64,000 bases of DNA from Collimonas fungivorans Ter331 (GTDB lineage: Bacteria; Pseudomonadota; Gammaproteobacteria; Burkholderiales; Burkholderiaceae_D). This document shows, in pieces, positions 17,331-34,791 of the stretch; position 1 is the stretch's first letter, and each line of letters begins with the position of its first letter. A program made the translations under genes and the position numbers. The stretch lies in the NCBI RefSeq assembly GCF_000221045.1, contig NC_015856.1:1990687-2054686 (forward strand). The letters are read 5' to 3'. The notes under the pieces were generated by a model. That model had not been told where the DNA came from. It did not search any database and saw only the letters and a list, made by a program, of their open reading frames with translations.

Positions 17331-17979
17331 CCTGGTCTGGCTGAGCGCCGACGGCTGGCAACGCGCAGCGCAGACGGCGGCGGCAGGCAACCGGGCTGCA
17401 CTGGAGCGCTGGCAGTCGCACGACTGGCCGGCGGTCTTGCGCCGGCGCGAGCCAGATACCCCGGAAGAACAGCTGTGCCTGGGCTTGGCGCTGCCGCCAG
17501 ACGCCAATGGCGACAAGGCCAGGATCCCGTTCCAGGCGCAGTTCGGCGATGTCCGGCGGATTACCGATCCGCTGGCATTGCGGGCGGCATTGCCGCACGC
17601 GCCGCCGGCCTGGAGCCGGGCATTGAATGCGTTTGCCGGCGACTGCCTGCACAGCGGCATAGCGATGCGCATATACGGCTCCTGGGCCTGGCAGGTCCTG
17701 ACGCAGCAGAGTTACCTGACCCGGACTTCGGATATCGACCTGCTGTTTACGCCAGGCAGCACTGAAGAATTCAGGCGCGGCATCGCTTTGCTGGCGCAGC
17801 ATGCGGCGCGGCTGCCGCTGGACGGCGAGGTGGTGTTTGCGGACGGCCAGGCAGTAGCCTGGAAAGAATGCTGGCAGGCGCTGCAGGGCGACGGCGGCCA
17901 GCAAGTGCTGGTCAAGGCGCGCAGCACGGTCCGGCTGGTGCCCATGGCGGCGCTGGTGTCGACGCTGGAAAGCGCATGA
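17314..17979 (+). CDS. mdcG: Malonate decarboxylase holo-ACP synthase (phosphoribosyl-dephospho-CoA transferase)
   Basis: The 221-residue protein transfers the triphosphoribosyl-dephospho-CoA group onto MdcC serine to make holo-ACP. It has a nucleotidyltransferase-type core: MRIYGSWAWQVLT supplies the GS motif, and TRTSDIDLLF carries the two aspartates that bind metal. The N-terminal part (HSLVWLSADGW) also matches MdcG. It overlaps mdcE by 17 bases and mdcB by four, so expression is coupled. Confidence 0.93.
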   Translation: MPARHSLVWLSADGWQRAAQTAAAGNRAALERWQSHDWPAVLRRREPDTPEEQLCLGLALPPDANGDKARIPFQAQFGDVRRITDPLALRAALPHAPPAWSRALNAFAGDCLHSGIAMRIYGSWAWQVLTQQSYLTRTSDIDLLFTPGSTEEFRRGIALLAQHAARLPLDGEVVFADGQAVAWKECWQALQGDGGQQVLVKARSTVRLVPMAALVSTLESA

Positions 17980-18899
17980 TGCTGGGGAACCGCTCCGCGG
18001 CGATCCAGCTGCCGGCATCGCCCCAGCTGCGCCGCCAGAGCATTGTGCCGCAGCTGAGTGCACGCCAGCAACGGGCGTTTTGCCTGGCGGCAGGGCGGCT
18101 GGCTTTGCGCAGCTTGTACCGCGAATTGCAGCTTTATCCCAAACCGGGCCTGGTGTCGCTGCTGGACAGCGGCAGCCACGACGACATGGACGCGAGCACT
18201 TTCATGCGCAGCCTGTTTGCGCTGCGCCACTATTTCATACGGATCACGCAAGCCGGTATGGCCGGCAAGGAATTCGCCGTGCTGAAGCAGTTGGGCATGG
18301 ACGCCGAGCAAGCCATGCTGCGCGCCACCGGCGGCGTCAATACCCATCGCGGCGCGATTTTTTGCCTTGGCCTGCTGTGCGCGGCGGCCGGTTATTGCCA
18401 TGGCCGCCGCATGCCGCTGTCGGCGGCGACGATACGCGCCACGCTGCTGATACAGTGGGGCGACGCCCTGAGCCGGCACATGCACGACCGGGCCGGCGTC
18501 TCGCATGGCCGGCAGGTGGCGCAAAAATACGCGGTAAGCGGCGCCAGCGAAGAGGCTGCGCTAGGCTTCCCGTCGTTGTTCGAGAGCGCCTTGCCGCGGT
18601 TCCTGCAGACCCTGGGCGCCGCGCGCGGCTACGACGCCGCTGCCGTCGATACCTTGTTCACCCTGATGGCGACCATCAGCGACACCAATCTCTACCACCG
18701 AGGCGGGCCGGCCGGGGCCGCCAAGGTCAAAACCAGCGCCCGCCAGTTCCTGGATGCGGGCGGTTGCGCAACAGACGGCTGGCGCGAACGCGCAATTAGT
18801 TGCCATAAGGTATTTATTCGGGATAAGCTGTCGCCCGGTGGCGCCGCCGATTTATTGGCCGCGACCTATTTCCTGCATGGACTTAGCTATTTGCGGTGA
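17976..18899 (+). CDS. mdcB: Triphosphoribosyl-dephospho-CoA synthase
   Basis: The 307-residue protein starts at the ATGATG overlapping the mdcG stop; the frame upstream is a shadow. It matches the CitG/MdcB family, which joins dephospho-CoA to ATP-derived ribose to form the prosthetic-group precursor. Signature blocks are ELQLYPKPGLVSLLDSGSH, HDDMDASTFMRSLFALR, TGGVNTHRGAIFCLGLL and ISDTNLYHRGG. Product flow is MdcB, then MdcG, then MdcC. It is followed by a 90-base gap before the binding-protein gene, the only sizeable break in the enzyme block. Confidence 0.94.
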   Translation: MMLGNRSAAIQLPASPQLRRQSIVPQLSARQQRAFCLAAGRLALRSLYRELQLYPKPGLVSLLDSGSHDDMDASTFMRSLFALRHYFIRITQAGMAGKEFAVLKQLGMDAEQAMLRATGGVNTHRGAIFCLGLLCAAAGYCHGRRMPLSAATIRATLLIQWGDALSRHMHDRAGVSHGRQVAQKYAVSGASEEAALGFPSLFESALPRFLQTLGAARGYDAAAVDTLFTLMATISDTNLYHRGGPAGAAKVKTSARQFLDAGGCATDGWRERAISCHKVFIRDKLSPGGAADLLAATYFLHGLSYLR

Positions 18900-18935
18900 T
18901 CGAGAGGTTGCCGATCGGCCCTGCTGCTATTGCCC

Positions 18936-18943
18936 TTGTATAC
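18936..18943. promoter_or_regulatory. Second operator-like half site (TTGTATAC)
   Basis: TTGTATAC, followed closely by CGTATAGAC, lies in the 90-base gap before the periplasmic binding protein gene. It shares the GTATAC core with the palindrome at the head of the operon. This hints at a second, internally regulated promoter, but the match is imperfect. Confidence 0.35.
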
Positions 18944-18989
18944 GCATCGTATAGACATCGATTAATCCACAATCATTTCTGGAGTACAA

Positions 18990-20126
18990 ATGAAGAAGTT
19001 GTCTTTGGCCGTCAGCATCGGCCTGTTTGGCTTGTTTGGAGTTGGTAGCGCTAACGCAGAGCCAGGCATCACCTCGAACACCATCGTCATCGGCCAGTCG
19101 GCCGGTTTTACCGGGACTGCCGCCGAGGAAGTCAAACAGGCGACCGCGGGCGCGCAGCTGTATTTCGACATCGTCAACAAGCAAGGCGGGGTGTTCGGCC
19201 GCAAGATCGTGCTGGAATCGCTGGATGACGGCTTCGAACCCAAGCGCACCGTCGAAAATACGCGCAAGCTGCTCAATGAAAAGAATGCGTTCGCGCTGTT
19301 CCTGTATCGCGGCACGCCGACCACCGAGTCGATCCTGAGCGCCATCAATGACGCCAAGGTACCCCTGATCGCTCCGGTCAGCGGCGCCACTTCCTTGCAT
19401 GAACCTATGCAGCGCTACCTGTTCAATGTACGCTCCAAGTATCGCGATGAAGTCGGCACCGCGATCGAGCAGTTGTCGGGCATGGGCCTGCAGCGGTATG
19501 CGGTGCTGGTGTCCAACGATTCGTTCGGCAATGATGCGCTGGAAGGCTTGAAGCAGGCCATCAAGAAGTACAAGCTGCCGGAACCGGTGATCGCCAATTA
19601 CGAGCGCAATACGGTCGCGGTGGAAGGCGCCGTGAAAAAGATTTTCGACGCCAAGCCGCAAGCCGTGCTGCTGATCTGCACCGCCAAGCCATGCGCCGCT
19701 TTCATCAAGGAATATCGCCTGGCGGGCGGCCAGCAGCAATTGATCGCGCTGTCGAATGTCAGTTCGCAAGTGTTCCTGCAAAGCTTGGGCAAGGATGCGC
19801 GCGGCCTCGGCATGACCCAGGTGTTTCCGAATCCGAGAAGTTCCAGCACGCAGATTTCCAAGGAATTCGCGACCGCGCTCAAGAACCGCAGTGAATTGTC
19901 CGATTCCTACCCGACGCTGGAAGGCTTCATTTCCGCCAAGGTGCTGGTGGAAGGCTTGCGCCGCGCCGGCAACAAGCCGACCCGCGAAAGCCTGGTGAGC
20001 AGCCTGGAAAGCATGGGCGGCTACGATGTGGGCGGGATGGCGTTGAAATACGGTCCGGGCAGCCGCGACGGCCTCAACTTCATTGAATTGACGGTGATCG
20101 GCAAGGATGGTTACGTACTGCGTTAA
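18990..20126 (+). CDS. Periplasmic ligand-binding protein (LivK/type 1 PBP) inside the mdc operon
   Basis: The 378-residue protein has a clear signal peptide ending GSANA before EPGITSN. The mature part is a type 1 periplasmic binding protein of the branched-chain amino acid ABC class: IVIGQSAGFTGTAAEE, YFDIVNKQGGVFGRK, DDGFEPKRTVENTRKLL, then VLVSNDSFGNDALEGL in the hinge region. No ABC permease or ATPase gene lies nearby. It sits between mdcB and mdcH on the same strand, 36 bases before mdcH. Orphan binding proteins of this type can serve as sensors or borrow distant transporters. Here it may bind malonate or a related short acid, but this is inference. Confidence 0.9.
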   Translation: MKKLSLAVSIGLFGLFGVGSANAEPGITSNTIVIGQSAGFTGTAAEEVKQATAGAQLYFDIVNKQGGVFGRKIVLESLDDGFEPKRTVENTRKLLNEKNAFALFLYRGTPTTESILSAINDAKVPLIAPVSGATSLHEPMQRYLFNVRSKYRDEVGTAIEQLSGMGLQRYAVLVSNDSFGNDALEGLKQAIKKYKLPEPVIANYERNTVAVEGAVKKIFDAKPQAVLLICTAKPCAAFIKEYRLAGGQQQLIALSNVSSQVFLQSLGKDARGLGMTQVFPNPRSSSTQISKEFATALKNRSELSDSYPTLEGFISAKVLVEGLRRAGNKPTRESLVSSLESMGGYDVGGMALKYGPGSRDGLNFIELTVIGKDGYVLR

Positions 20127-20162
20127 GAAACTCCGGCAAATCGGGCCGGGTCAGGGCCAGGC

Positions 20163-21089
20163 ATGAACCTGCGCCTGGCGATCCTGTGCCCGGGCCAGGG
20201 CGGGCAGCATGCCGGCATGTTCGACTTGCCGCGCACCGATCCGGGCACGGCAGGGCTGCTGCAGCAATGGCTGTCCGCTGCTGTGCCGGGACAGCCGCTG
20301 GAGCAGGTCCTGGCTGATGAAGAATTGTTATTTTCAAACCGGCTGGCGCAGCCGCTGATCGTGGCGGCGAGCGCCGCTGCCTGGTCGGCATTGCAACCCT
20401 TGCTGCCGGTTCCGGCGCTGGTGGCCGGATACAGCATAGGCGAGCTCACGGCCTACCATGTCGCCGGCGCCCTTTCGGCGCCGCAGGCGATCCGGCTGGC
20501 GACGTCGCGCGCGGCGCTGATGGACGCCTGCCTGCAGGCCGCCGCGCCGCAGCTCTTGTGCGCGGTGAGCGGCATTGCCGTCAGCACCCTGAGCATCTTG
20601 CTGGAATCCGAACATTTATATCTTGCGATAGAAACCGGCGCCGACAGCTGCATCGTCGGCGGCCTTGCCCATGACATGCAGCGGGCGACAGGAGCAATCG
20701 AAAGCCTGGGCGGCAAGCTCCGCCTGCTGCCGGTGACGGTGGCTTCCCACACGCCATTGATGGACGGCGCCGTGCAGCCGTTTGCGCAGCAGCTGCAGCA
20801 GCAGTTTTCCGTGGACCCGCCGATGCCGGTGCTGTCGGGGTTAAGTGGGCAAGCGTTGACCAGAAAAGAACAGGCAGTCAGCGTACTGTCCCGACAGCTG
20901 GCGCACACCATACGCTGGAGCGACTGCATGGACGCCTGCGCCGAACAGGGCGTCACGGCGGCGCTGGAGCTGGGGCCGGGGGCCGCATTGTCGCGTATGC
21001 TGCAGGAGCGGCATCCGCAAATTGCCTGCCGCTCGGTAAGCGAGTTTCGTTCGCTGCGCGGTATTGCCAGTTGGTTGCAGCGCTTGTGA
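20163..21089 (+). CDS. mdcH: Malonyl-CoA:ACP transacylase of malonate decarboxylase (epsilon subunit)
   Basis: The 308-residue protein is an acyltransferase of the FabD/MdcH fold that primes the decarboxylase ACP with malonyl from malonyl-CoA. Motifs: LCPGQGGQHAGM at the start (oxyanion-hole Gln), GYSIGELTAYHVAGA with the nucleophilic Ser, SRAALMDAC with the substrate-carboxylate Arg, and VASHTPLMDGAVQPF with the active-site His. It is the final gene of the mdc operon. The end converges with the glucan synthase gene; I see no strong terminator in the 156-base gap. Confidence 0.93.
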   Translation: MNLRLAILCPGQGGQHAGMFDLPRTDPGTAGLLQQWLSAAVPGQPLEQVLADEELLFSNRLAQPLIVAASAAAWSALQPLLPVPALVAGYSIGELTAYHVAGALSAPQAIRLATSRAALMDACLQAAAPQLLCAVSGIAVSTLSILLESEHLYLAIETGADSCIVGGLAHDMQRATGAIESLGGKLRLLPVTVASHTPLMDGAVQPFAQQLQQQFSVDPPMPVLSGLSGQALTRKEQAVSVLSRQLAHTIRWSDCMDACAEQGVTAALELGPGAALSRMLQERHPQIACRSVSEFRSLRGIASWLQRL

Positions 21090-21245
21090 TCCTGGCTGCG
21101 CTCAGAATTTGTCCGCATCCGGCATCCGCCGCAGGACGAGAGCAGCCATGATGCAGGGCGCCTGGCGCGAAAGCCGCTGTTGTCCAAGCCGGGCCGGACC
21201 GAACGGTGTGGCGGCGAGCATTGATGAACCGCTTGTTCGCTTGCA

Positions 21246-30074
<8,829 letters not shown>

Positions 30075-30415
30075 TTCCGACGTTTCTATTTATGCAATGA
30101 ACCTGGAGAGAACCGGATCGCATGGCGTGCAAGAGTCAGAGATCTGATTCTGGCCCGGCCGGACCTCCTTGCTGGGAGAAGAGGCAGGGGACGGTAGAAA
30201 TTGAGACCGCAGGAGTATGGACTGATGCGCCGCGGACTGATTTCCTGCGGACCCCCTGCGTATTACAGCTTAACAGTTTCCCGGGATATTTTTTAATGTC
30301 AACCTGCTACTGATCCGGCCGCTGCAGCTAAGGTCGCAGCGGCCGGATCAGGCTACGTCAACAGGCGGAAAAATTCAGTGCGCTGCCGCACATAGTGAAA
30401 ATCCGAGAGGCTGGT
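30075..30415. other. Intergenic region between the NRAMP-like and glucan synthase genes
   Basis: These 341 bases carry the promoter of the glucan synthase and the tail of the upstream transcript. The one notable structure is the hairpin at 30310-30351, listed separately. The plus-strand open frames here have no recognisable content. Confidence 0.5.
30310..30351. terminator. Perfect 16-bp GC-rich hairpin
   Basis: A perfect inverted repeat: the left arm 30310-30325 (CTGATCCGGCCGCTGC) pairs with 30336-30351 across a 10-base loop. It lies 65 bases past the NRAMP-like stop on the minus strand. It lacks a T-tract on either side, so it may be a non-classical terminator, an mRNA-protecting hairpin or a protein-binding site. 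Confidence 0.45.
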
Positions 30416-31684
30416 TTATTTCCCCAGGGTCCAGAACATCGTCAATACGGCCAGCGTCATGGCGCCGGTGCAGACCCAGCCCAATATCTTCAGCCTGGCG
30501 TCAATCACGAACTGTCCCATGATCTTGGGATGGGCCGCCATCAGCATCATGACCACCATGATGGGCACCGAAATGACGCCGTTGATTACCGCGCTCCAGT
30601 ACAGGGCCTTGATCGGATCGATGGGAGTGAAGCAGAGCACCACGCCGGCGGCGGTCGAGACGGCGATGATGCCGTAGAATTTTTTGGCCGCTGCGGGTTT
30701 TAGCTCCAGGCTGTTTTTCCAGTGGAATGCGCCTGCCATGGCATAGGCGGCGGAGCCGGCCAGCACCGGGACCGCCAGCAGGCCGGTGCCGATGATGCCG
30801 GCGCTGAACAGCCAGAACGCGAACTCGCCCGCGATCGGCCGCAGCGCCGAGGCTGCTTGCGCTGAACTCTGGATATTCGTGACGCCGTGCAGGCCGAGGG
30901 TGACCGCCGTGGTCAGCATGATGAAATAGGCGACCAGATTGGAAAATCCCATGCCGATGATAGTGTCGATCTTGATCCGGCGGAAATTGGCGCTGGCCTG
31001 GTTGGGAGCATCCCGCAACGGTTTGGCGCCGGACCTGGACTGTTGCTCCTCCACTTCCTGCGAGGCTTGCCAGAAAAACAGATAGGGACTGATGGTGGTG
31101 CCGAATACCGCGACCACCGTAGTGATGTATGCCGGTTTCCAGGACAGCTGCGGCCAGACGGTTTTTGCGAAGACTTCGGTCCAGGGCGTATGCACGACGA
31201 ACGCGGTGCCGACATAGGCCAGCAAGGCCAGCGTCAGCCATTTTAATATGCGAACGTAACGGTCGTAGGGAATGAAAATCTGCAGCAGCAGCGACAGCAG
31301 GCCGAAGCCCAGCGCATATAAATGGGCGGGGCCGCCTGCCAGCAGCTTCAAGGCTTCGCCCATGGCGGCGACATCCGCCGCGATATTGATGGTGTTGGCA
31401 AGCAGCAGCAGGCCGACGATGGCGTACAGCAGCCATGGCGGGTAATGGCGGCGGATATTGGTCGCCAAGCCATGGCCGCTGACGCGGCCGATCTTGGCGC
31501 TGACGACCTGGATCCCGACCATCAGCGGATAGGTCAGGAACAGCGTCCATAGCAGATTGAAGCCGAATTGCGCACCGGCCTGCGAATAGGTCGCGATACC
31601 GCTGGGATCGTCATCCGCGGCGCCGGTAATCAGCCCTGGTCCCAGCTTTTGCAGCCAGCTTTTTTTAGCATCGGGATGCGTCAT
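30416..31684 (-). CDS. NRAMP-family divalent metal transporter, divergent type
   Basis: The 422-residue protein has 11 hydrophobic segments and NRAMP layout. In the first helix the classic DPGN metal motif reads DPSG (GAADDDPSGIATYSQAG), so the metal-binding Asn is gone. In the sixth helix the usual MPH is replaced by SPY (VFGTTISPYLFFWQ), so the soft methionine ligand is also missing. Known NRAMPs need that methionine to select manganese or iron over magnesium and calcium. Loss of it is a feature of the NRAMP-related magnesium transporters and some other divergent members. The substrate is therefore uncertain; a simple MntH label would be unsafe. The gene is divergent from a ferritin-like gene 243 bases away. 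Confidence 0.88.
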   Translation of the reverse strand: MTHPDAKKSWLQKLGPGLITGAADDDPSGIATYSQAGAQFGFNLLWTLFLTYPLMVGIQVVSAKIGRVSGHGLATNIRRHYPPWLLYAIVGLLLLANTINIAADVAAMGEALKLLAGGPAHLYALGFGLLSLLLQIFIPYDRYVRILKWLTLALLAYVGTAFVVHTPWTEVFAKTVWPQLSWKPAYITTVVAVFGTTISPYLFFWQASQEVEEQQSRSGAKPLRDAPNQASANFRRIKIDTIIGMGFSNLVAYFIMLTTAVTLGLHGVTNIQSSAQAASALRPIAGEFAFWLFSAGIIGTGLLAVPVLAGSAAYAMAGAFHWKNSLELKPAAAKKFYGIIAVSTAAGVVLCFTPIDPIKALYWSAVINGVISVPIMVVMMLMAAHPKIMGQFVIDARLKILGWVCTGAMTLAVLTMFWTLGK

Positions 31685-31927
31685 TGCGCATTATCTCCAT
31701 CACTGTGTCAGAAAAGAAGTTTCTATCCGCCCTTATGCTGTCGCAGCCTATTACATAACGCCGATTGGGTCTGTGTGCTAGCCAACAAAGCCGGAACGGG
31801 TATTGGCGGATTGGCAAAATCCTGCGCAGCTAAAGCACGCGTTATGTGTGTCAGCGCACCGATTTTTAGCAGGCGACGCCATACAGTGAACATTCCTTCC
31901 CATCCCTCACTGTTATGGAGAGCAACC

Positions 31928-32464
31928 ATGTCAGAAACGAAAAAACCCATTTCCGCGGCAATCGACACCGCGGCCATCCGGGCCGCCGCCAAGAACATGG
32001 ATGACGGCGCGGTGACGGCAGGCTACCGCGGTGACCGCGAGCAGGTGGTCGCCATGCTTAACGATGCGCTGGCGACCGAACTGGTCTGTGTGCTGCGCTA
32101 TAAACGGCACTACTACACCGCGGCCGGTTTGCAAAACGGATCGATCAAGGATGAATTCCTGGAACACGCAATGGAAGAGCAGGCCCATGCCGACCAGATC
32201 GCGGAGCGCATCGTGCAGCTCAATGGCAAGCCGGACTTCAATCCGGATACGCTGGTGCAGCGCAGCCATGCGGAATACGATGGTGCGGACGACATCAAGG
32301 CCATGATCAAGGCTAACCTGATCGCCGAACGGGTGGCGATCGAAGCCTACCGCCAGATGATAGAAAGGATCGGCGACAGCGATCCGACCACACGCCTGCT
32401 GCTGGTCGGCATCATGGCCAAGGAAGAAGAGCACGCTGACGACATGCGCGATCTGCTGGCTTGA
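31928..32464 (+). CDS. Bacterioferritin/Dps-like ferritin protein
   Basis: The 178-residue protein starts at the ATG at 31928 following GGAGAGCAACC. It is a four-helix ferritin-like protein with diiron ligand motifs: LNDALATELVCVL in helix A, EEQAHADQIAERI in helix B, NLIAERVAIEAYRQM in helix C and MAKEEEHADDMRDLL in helix D, giving the E, ExxH, E, ExxH pattern. The N-terminal 45 residues are an extension with NMDDGAVTAGY. It probably stores iron or detoxifies peroxide during stress. Neighbours include DUF883 and a metal transporter gene. Confidence 0.88.
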   Translation: MSETKKPISAAIDTAAIRAAAKNMDDGAVTAGYRGDREQVVAMLNDALATELVCVLRYKRHYYTAAGLQNGSIKDEFLEHAMEEQAHADQIAERIVQLNGKPDFNPDTLVQRSHAEYDGADDIKAMIKANLIAERVAIEAYRQMIERIGDSDPTTRLLLVGIMAKEEEHADDMRDLLA

Positions 32465-32537
32465 GCGCATACAGTCGCGCCGACCGGGCGATTGCGTATC
32501 GATGCCATTTTATTAATATTACTTCGAGGAGATTATC

Positions 32538-32840
32538 TTGCTGGAATCAAATCTGAAAGCCGTCAACGATGACGTGAAAAAACTGATCAAGGATGCGCAA
32601 TCCTTGTTTTTAGCCGCGGCCGACCTGACCGGGGAAAAGGCTGAGGAAATGCGCGACCGCGGCATGCGCTTGCTCGACAAGGCAGTGGCTACCGCCCAGG
32701 AAGCGCAGGCCAGCGTCCGCGTCGCCGGCCAGGAAATGACGGACTCTGCCGAAAGTTACGTGAAAGAGAATCCGTGGCGGGCATTAGCGACGGCCGCCGG
32801 CGTGGGATTTGTGGCCGCCTTGGTCCTGACCAAGAGATAA
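32538..32840 (+). CDS. DUF883 (ElaB/YqjD-like) membrane-anchored protein
   Basis: The 100-residue protein starts at a TTG at 32538 behind CGAGGAG. It has a charged helical body (residues 1-75, VNDDVKKLIKDAQSLFLAA) and one C-terminal membrane helix preceded by YVKENPWRALATAAGVGF. This is the ElaB/YgaM/YqjD layout. Relatives tether ribosomes to the inner membrane in stationary phase under RpoS control. A strong bidirectional terminator follows. Confidence 0.88.
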   Translation: MLESNLKAVNDDVKKLIKDAQSLFLAAADLTGEKAEEMRDRGMRLLDKAVATAQEAQASVRVAGQEMTDSAESYVKENPWRALATAAGVGFVAALVLTKR

Positions 32841-32868
32841 CTCTCAGCACTGCGCGCATGGCTGGAAA

Positions 32869-32909
32869 AATAGAAAGGCGTGGCGCATATCGCGCCACGC
32901 CTTTCTATT
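32869..32909. terminator. Bidirectional terminator between DUF883 and DUF3309 genes
   Basis: A perfect 18-bp stem (32869-32886 with 32892-32909) and 5-base loop. The stem ends in A/T-rich CTTTCTATT on one side and the mirror on the other, so it can serve both convergent genes. Confidence 0.75.
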
Positions 32910-32922
32910 GCGGCGGCAATTT

Positions 32923-33075
32923 TCAAATTCGCCCGGTGAGCAGCAGGACAATCAGGATGACGACGATCAGGCCGGTGACGCCGCTGGGGCCGTAACCCCA
33001 GTTGCGGCTGTGCGGCCAGCTCGGCAAAGCGCCGATGACGATGAGGATCAGGATGACGAGTAAGATGGTGCTCAT
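32923..33075 (-). CDS. DUF3309 small membrane protein
   Basis: A 50-residue protein from the ATG at 33075 (MSTILLVILILIVIGALP start, TGLIVVILIVLLLTGRI end). Two hydrophobic segments flank a short loop SWPHSRNWGYGPSG. The W-PHS-NWGYGPSG loop is the mark of DUF3309, a tiny membrane protein common in proteobacteria, often near stress genes; function unknown. It is preceded by AGGAGCC. It is too short for most gene finders. Confidence 0.85.
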   Translation of the reverse strand: MSTILLVILILIVIGALPSWPHSRNWGYGPSGVTGLIVVILIVLLLTGRI

Positions 33076-33399
33076 GCTTGGCTCCTAAAGAAGTTGGCAG
33101 GCTGGTTGGCAAGCAAGAGCGCAGGGCTTGCAACAGGACCCCCGATGCTGGAATTATTTCCCGCCGGGAGTGGAACCAAGATAATCGGGAAAGATCACAA
33201 GGTCTGTGCGCTGGCGTACAAAAACCGGTCGCTGGCCCTACCTGCCGCCCAGCTCTGCTGTCGAGGTTGACAGTGGCGGCTCTGGCCAAAATATGGTCTG
33301 ATCGGAAGCGCCGCGCTTGTTGCGCCAATACTGTGCCAAAATACAAAATCCAGCAAATGCCGGTTTGGCCGCTTATTTATATACCGTCCGGAGACCGCA
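33076..33399. other. Divergent intergenic region
   Basis: These 324 bases lie between the DUF3309 gene and the small hypothetical gene and should hold both promoters. I see no RNA gene or repeat. Open frames crossing it have no familiar content. Confidence 0.45.
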
Positions 33400-33645
33400 A
33401 TGCGTACCGAAACAATTGGTGAATATGAAATCGAATATTCCGGAATCCAGCTCCCCGATAGCGAAGACTGGGCCGCCAACCTGGCGATCTACGGCCCTTC
33501 CAGCAATCCCATGCATAGAAACGATATTTTTCCGTCGCAGCGGGTAGTGGTCGACGCCGTCTTCCATACCGAGCAGGAGGCCGAAGCAGAGGCGCGCGCA
33601 TTCGCCATTTCAATGATAGAAAAAGGCAGGAAAAAAGACGCCTGA
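33400..33645 (+). CDS. Small hypothetical protein
   Basis: The 81-residue protein starts at the ATG at 33400, preceded by CCGGAGACCGCA. It is acidic and soluble with no membrane segment. The N-terminal part looks beta-rich ([15 protein letters not shown]) and the C-terminal part is helical ([19 protein letters not shown]). I do not recognise the family. It lies 65 bases before the 6-phosphogluconate dehydrogenase gene on the same strand and may be co-transcribed. Confidence 0.65.
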   Translation: MRTETIGEYEIEYSGIQLPDSEDWAANLAIYGPSSNPMHRNDIFPSQRVVVDAVFHTEQEAEAEARAFAISMIEKGRKKDA

Positions 33646-33710
33646 AGGTAGACCGGAAATTCGCAGGCTCACGATTCTGCAGCACAGATTATTCAGCAAG
33701 GAGAAACACG

Positions 33711-34745
33711 ATGCAGTTAGGGATGATTGGACTGGGGCGCATGGGCGCCAACATGGTAAGGCGCCTGACCAAGGGCGACCATCAATGCGTAGTGTATGAC
33801 CTCCATCCGCAAGCGGTGCAGGCGCTGTTGCATCCCGGCGCTACCGGCGCCTCTTCGCTGCAAGACCTGGTCAGCAAGCTGAGCAAGCCGCGCGTGCTGT
33901 GGCTGATGCTGCCGGCCGCGGTGGTCGACGAAAACCTGGCCTTGCTGACGCCGCTGCTGGAAGCCGGCGACATCGTGATCGACGGCGGCAATTCTTATTA
34001 CCATGACGATATCCGGCGCGGCGCCGAACTCAAGGCGCGCGGCATCCATTACGTCGATGTCGGCACCAGCGGCGGCGTGGCCGGCTACGACCGCGGCTAC
34101 TGCCTGATGATAGGCGGCGACAAGGAAGCGGTGCAACACCTGGCGCCGATCTTCGCCACGCTGGCGCCCGGCGCCGGCGCCGCCAGCCCGACGCCCGGCC
34201 GCCAACCATCCGATAGCAGCGCCGAGCAGGGCTACCTGCACTGCGGTCCGCAAGGCGCCGGACATTTTGTCAAGATGGTCCACAACGGCATCGAGTACGG
34301 CATCATGGGCGCCTACGCCGAGGGCTTGAACATCCTGCGCAACGCCAATGTCGGCAAGCGCAGCCACGAAGCGGATGCGGAAACCACGCCGCTGCGCAAT
34401 CCCGAACACTACCAGTACGAGCTCGACCTGCCCGAGATCACCGAACTGTGGCGGCGCGGCAGCGTGATCGGCTCATGGCTGCTGGATCTCACTGCCGGCG
34501 CGCTGCTGCAAGACCCCAAGCTGGATCACTACGCCGGTCGCGTCTCGGATTCCGGCGAAGGACGCTGGACCATTAACGCCGCCATCGATGAAGCAGTGCC
34601 CGTGCCGATCTTGAGCGCCGCGCTTTTCACGCGTTTCAGTTCACGCGGCGAAGGCGATTTTGCCGACAAGGTGTTGTCGGCGATGCGGCAAGGATTCGGC
34701 GGCCATGTGGAAAAACCTGCTCAGCAGAAAAAGCTGGAGGATTGA
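33711..34745 (+). CDS. 6-phosphogluconate dehydrogenase, decarboxylating (short form)
   Basis: The 344-residue protein starts at the ATG at 33711 after AAGGAGAAACACG. The Rossmann motif is [19 protein letters not shown]. The substrate and catalytic blocks are [17 protein letters not shown] and [18 protein letters not shown] with the catalytic Lys and nearby Asn. This short type (about 300-345 residues) is the YqeC/GndA-like, usually NAD-preferring, group. A Gly/Ser-rich insert (about 149-175) between the two domains is a little longer than usual. It turns 6-phosphogluconate into ribulose-5-phosphate, which feeds the transketolase encoded nearby. Confidence 0.93.
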   Translation: MQLGMIGLGRMGANMVRRLTKGDHQCVVYDLHPQAVQALLHPGATGASSLQDLVSKLSKPRVLWLMLPAAVVDENLALLTPLLEAGDIVIDGGNSYYHDDIRRGAELKARGIHYVDVGTSGGVAGYDRGYCLMIGGDKEAVQHLAPIFATLAPGAGAASPTPGRQPSDSSAEQGYLHCGPQGAGHFVKMVHNGIEYGIMGAYAEGLNILRNANVGKRSHEADAETTPLRNPEHYQYELDLPEITELWRRGSVIGSWLLDLTAGALLQDPKLDHYAGRVSDSGEGRWTINAAIDEAVPVPILSAALFTRFSSRGEGDFADKVLSAMRQGFGGHVEKPAQQKKLED

Positions 34746-34791
34746 TGGCGGCAATGCACAAAATTACTTACCATTGCCCAGGAAAAGCAAC

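Noticed and set aside
30416..31684. Plain MntH (manganese transporter) assignment
   Set aside because: The key Asn and Met metal ligands are replaced (DPSG, SPY), so the usual substrate cannot be assumed.
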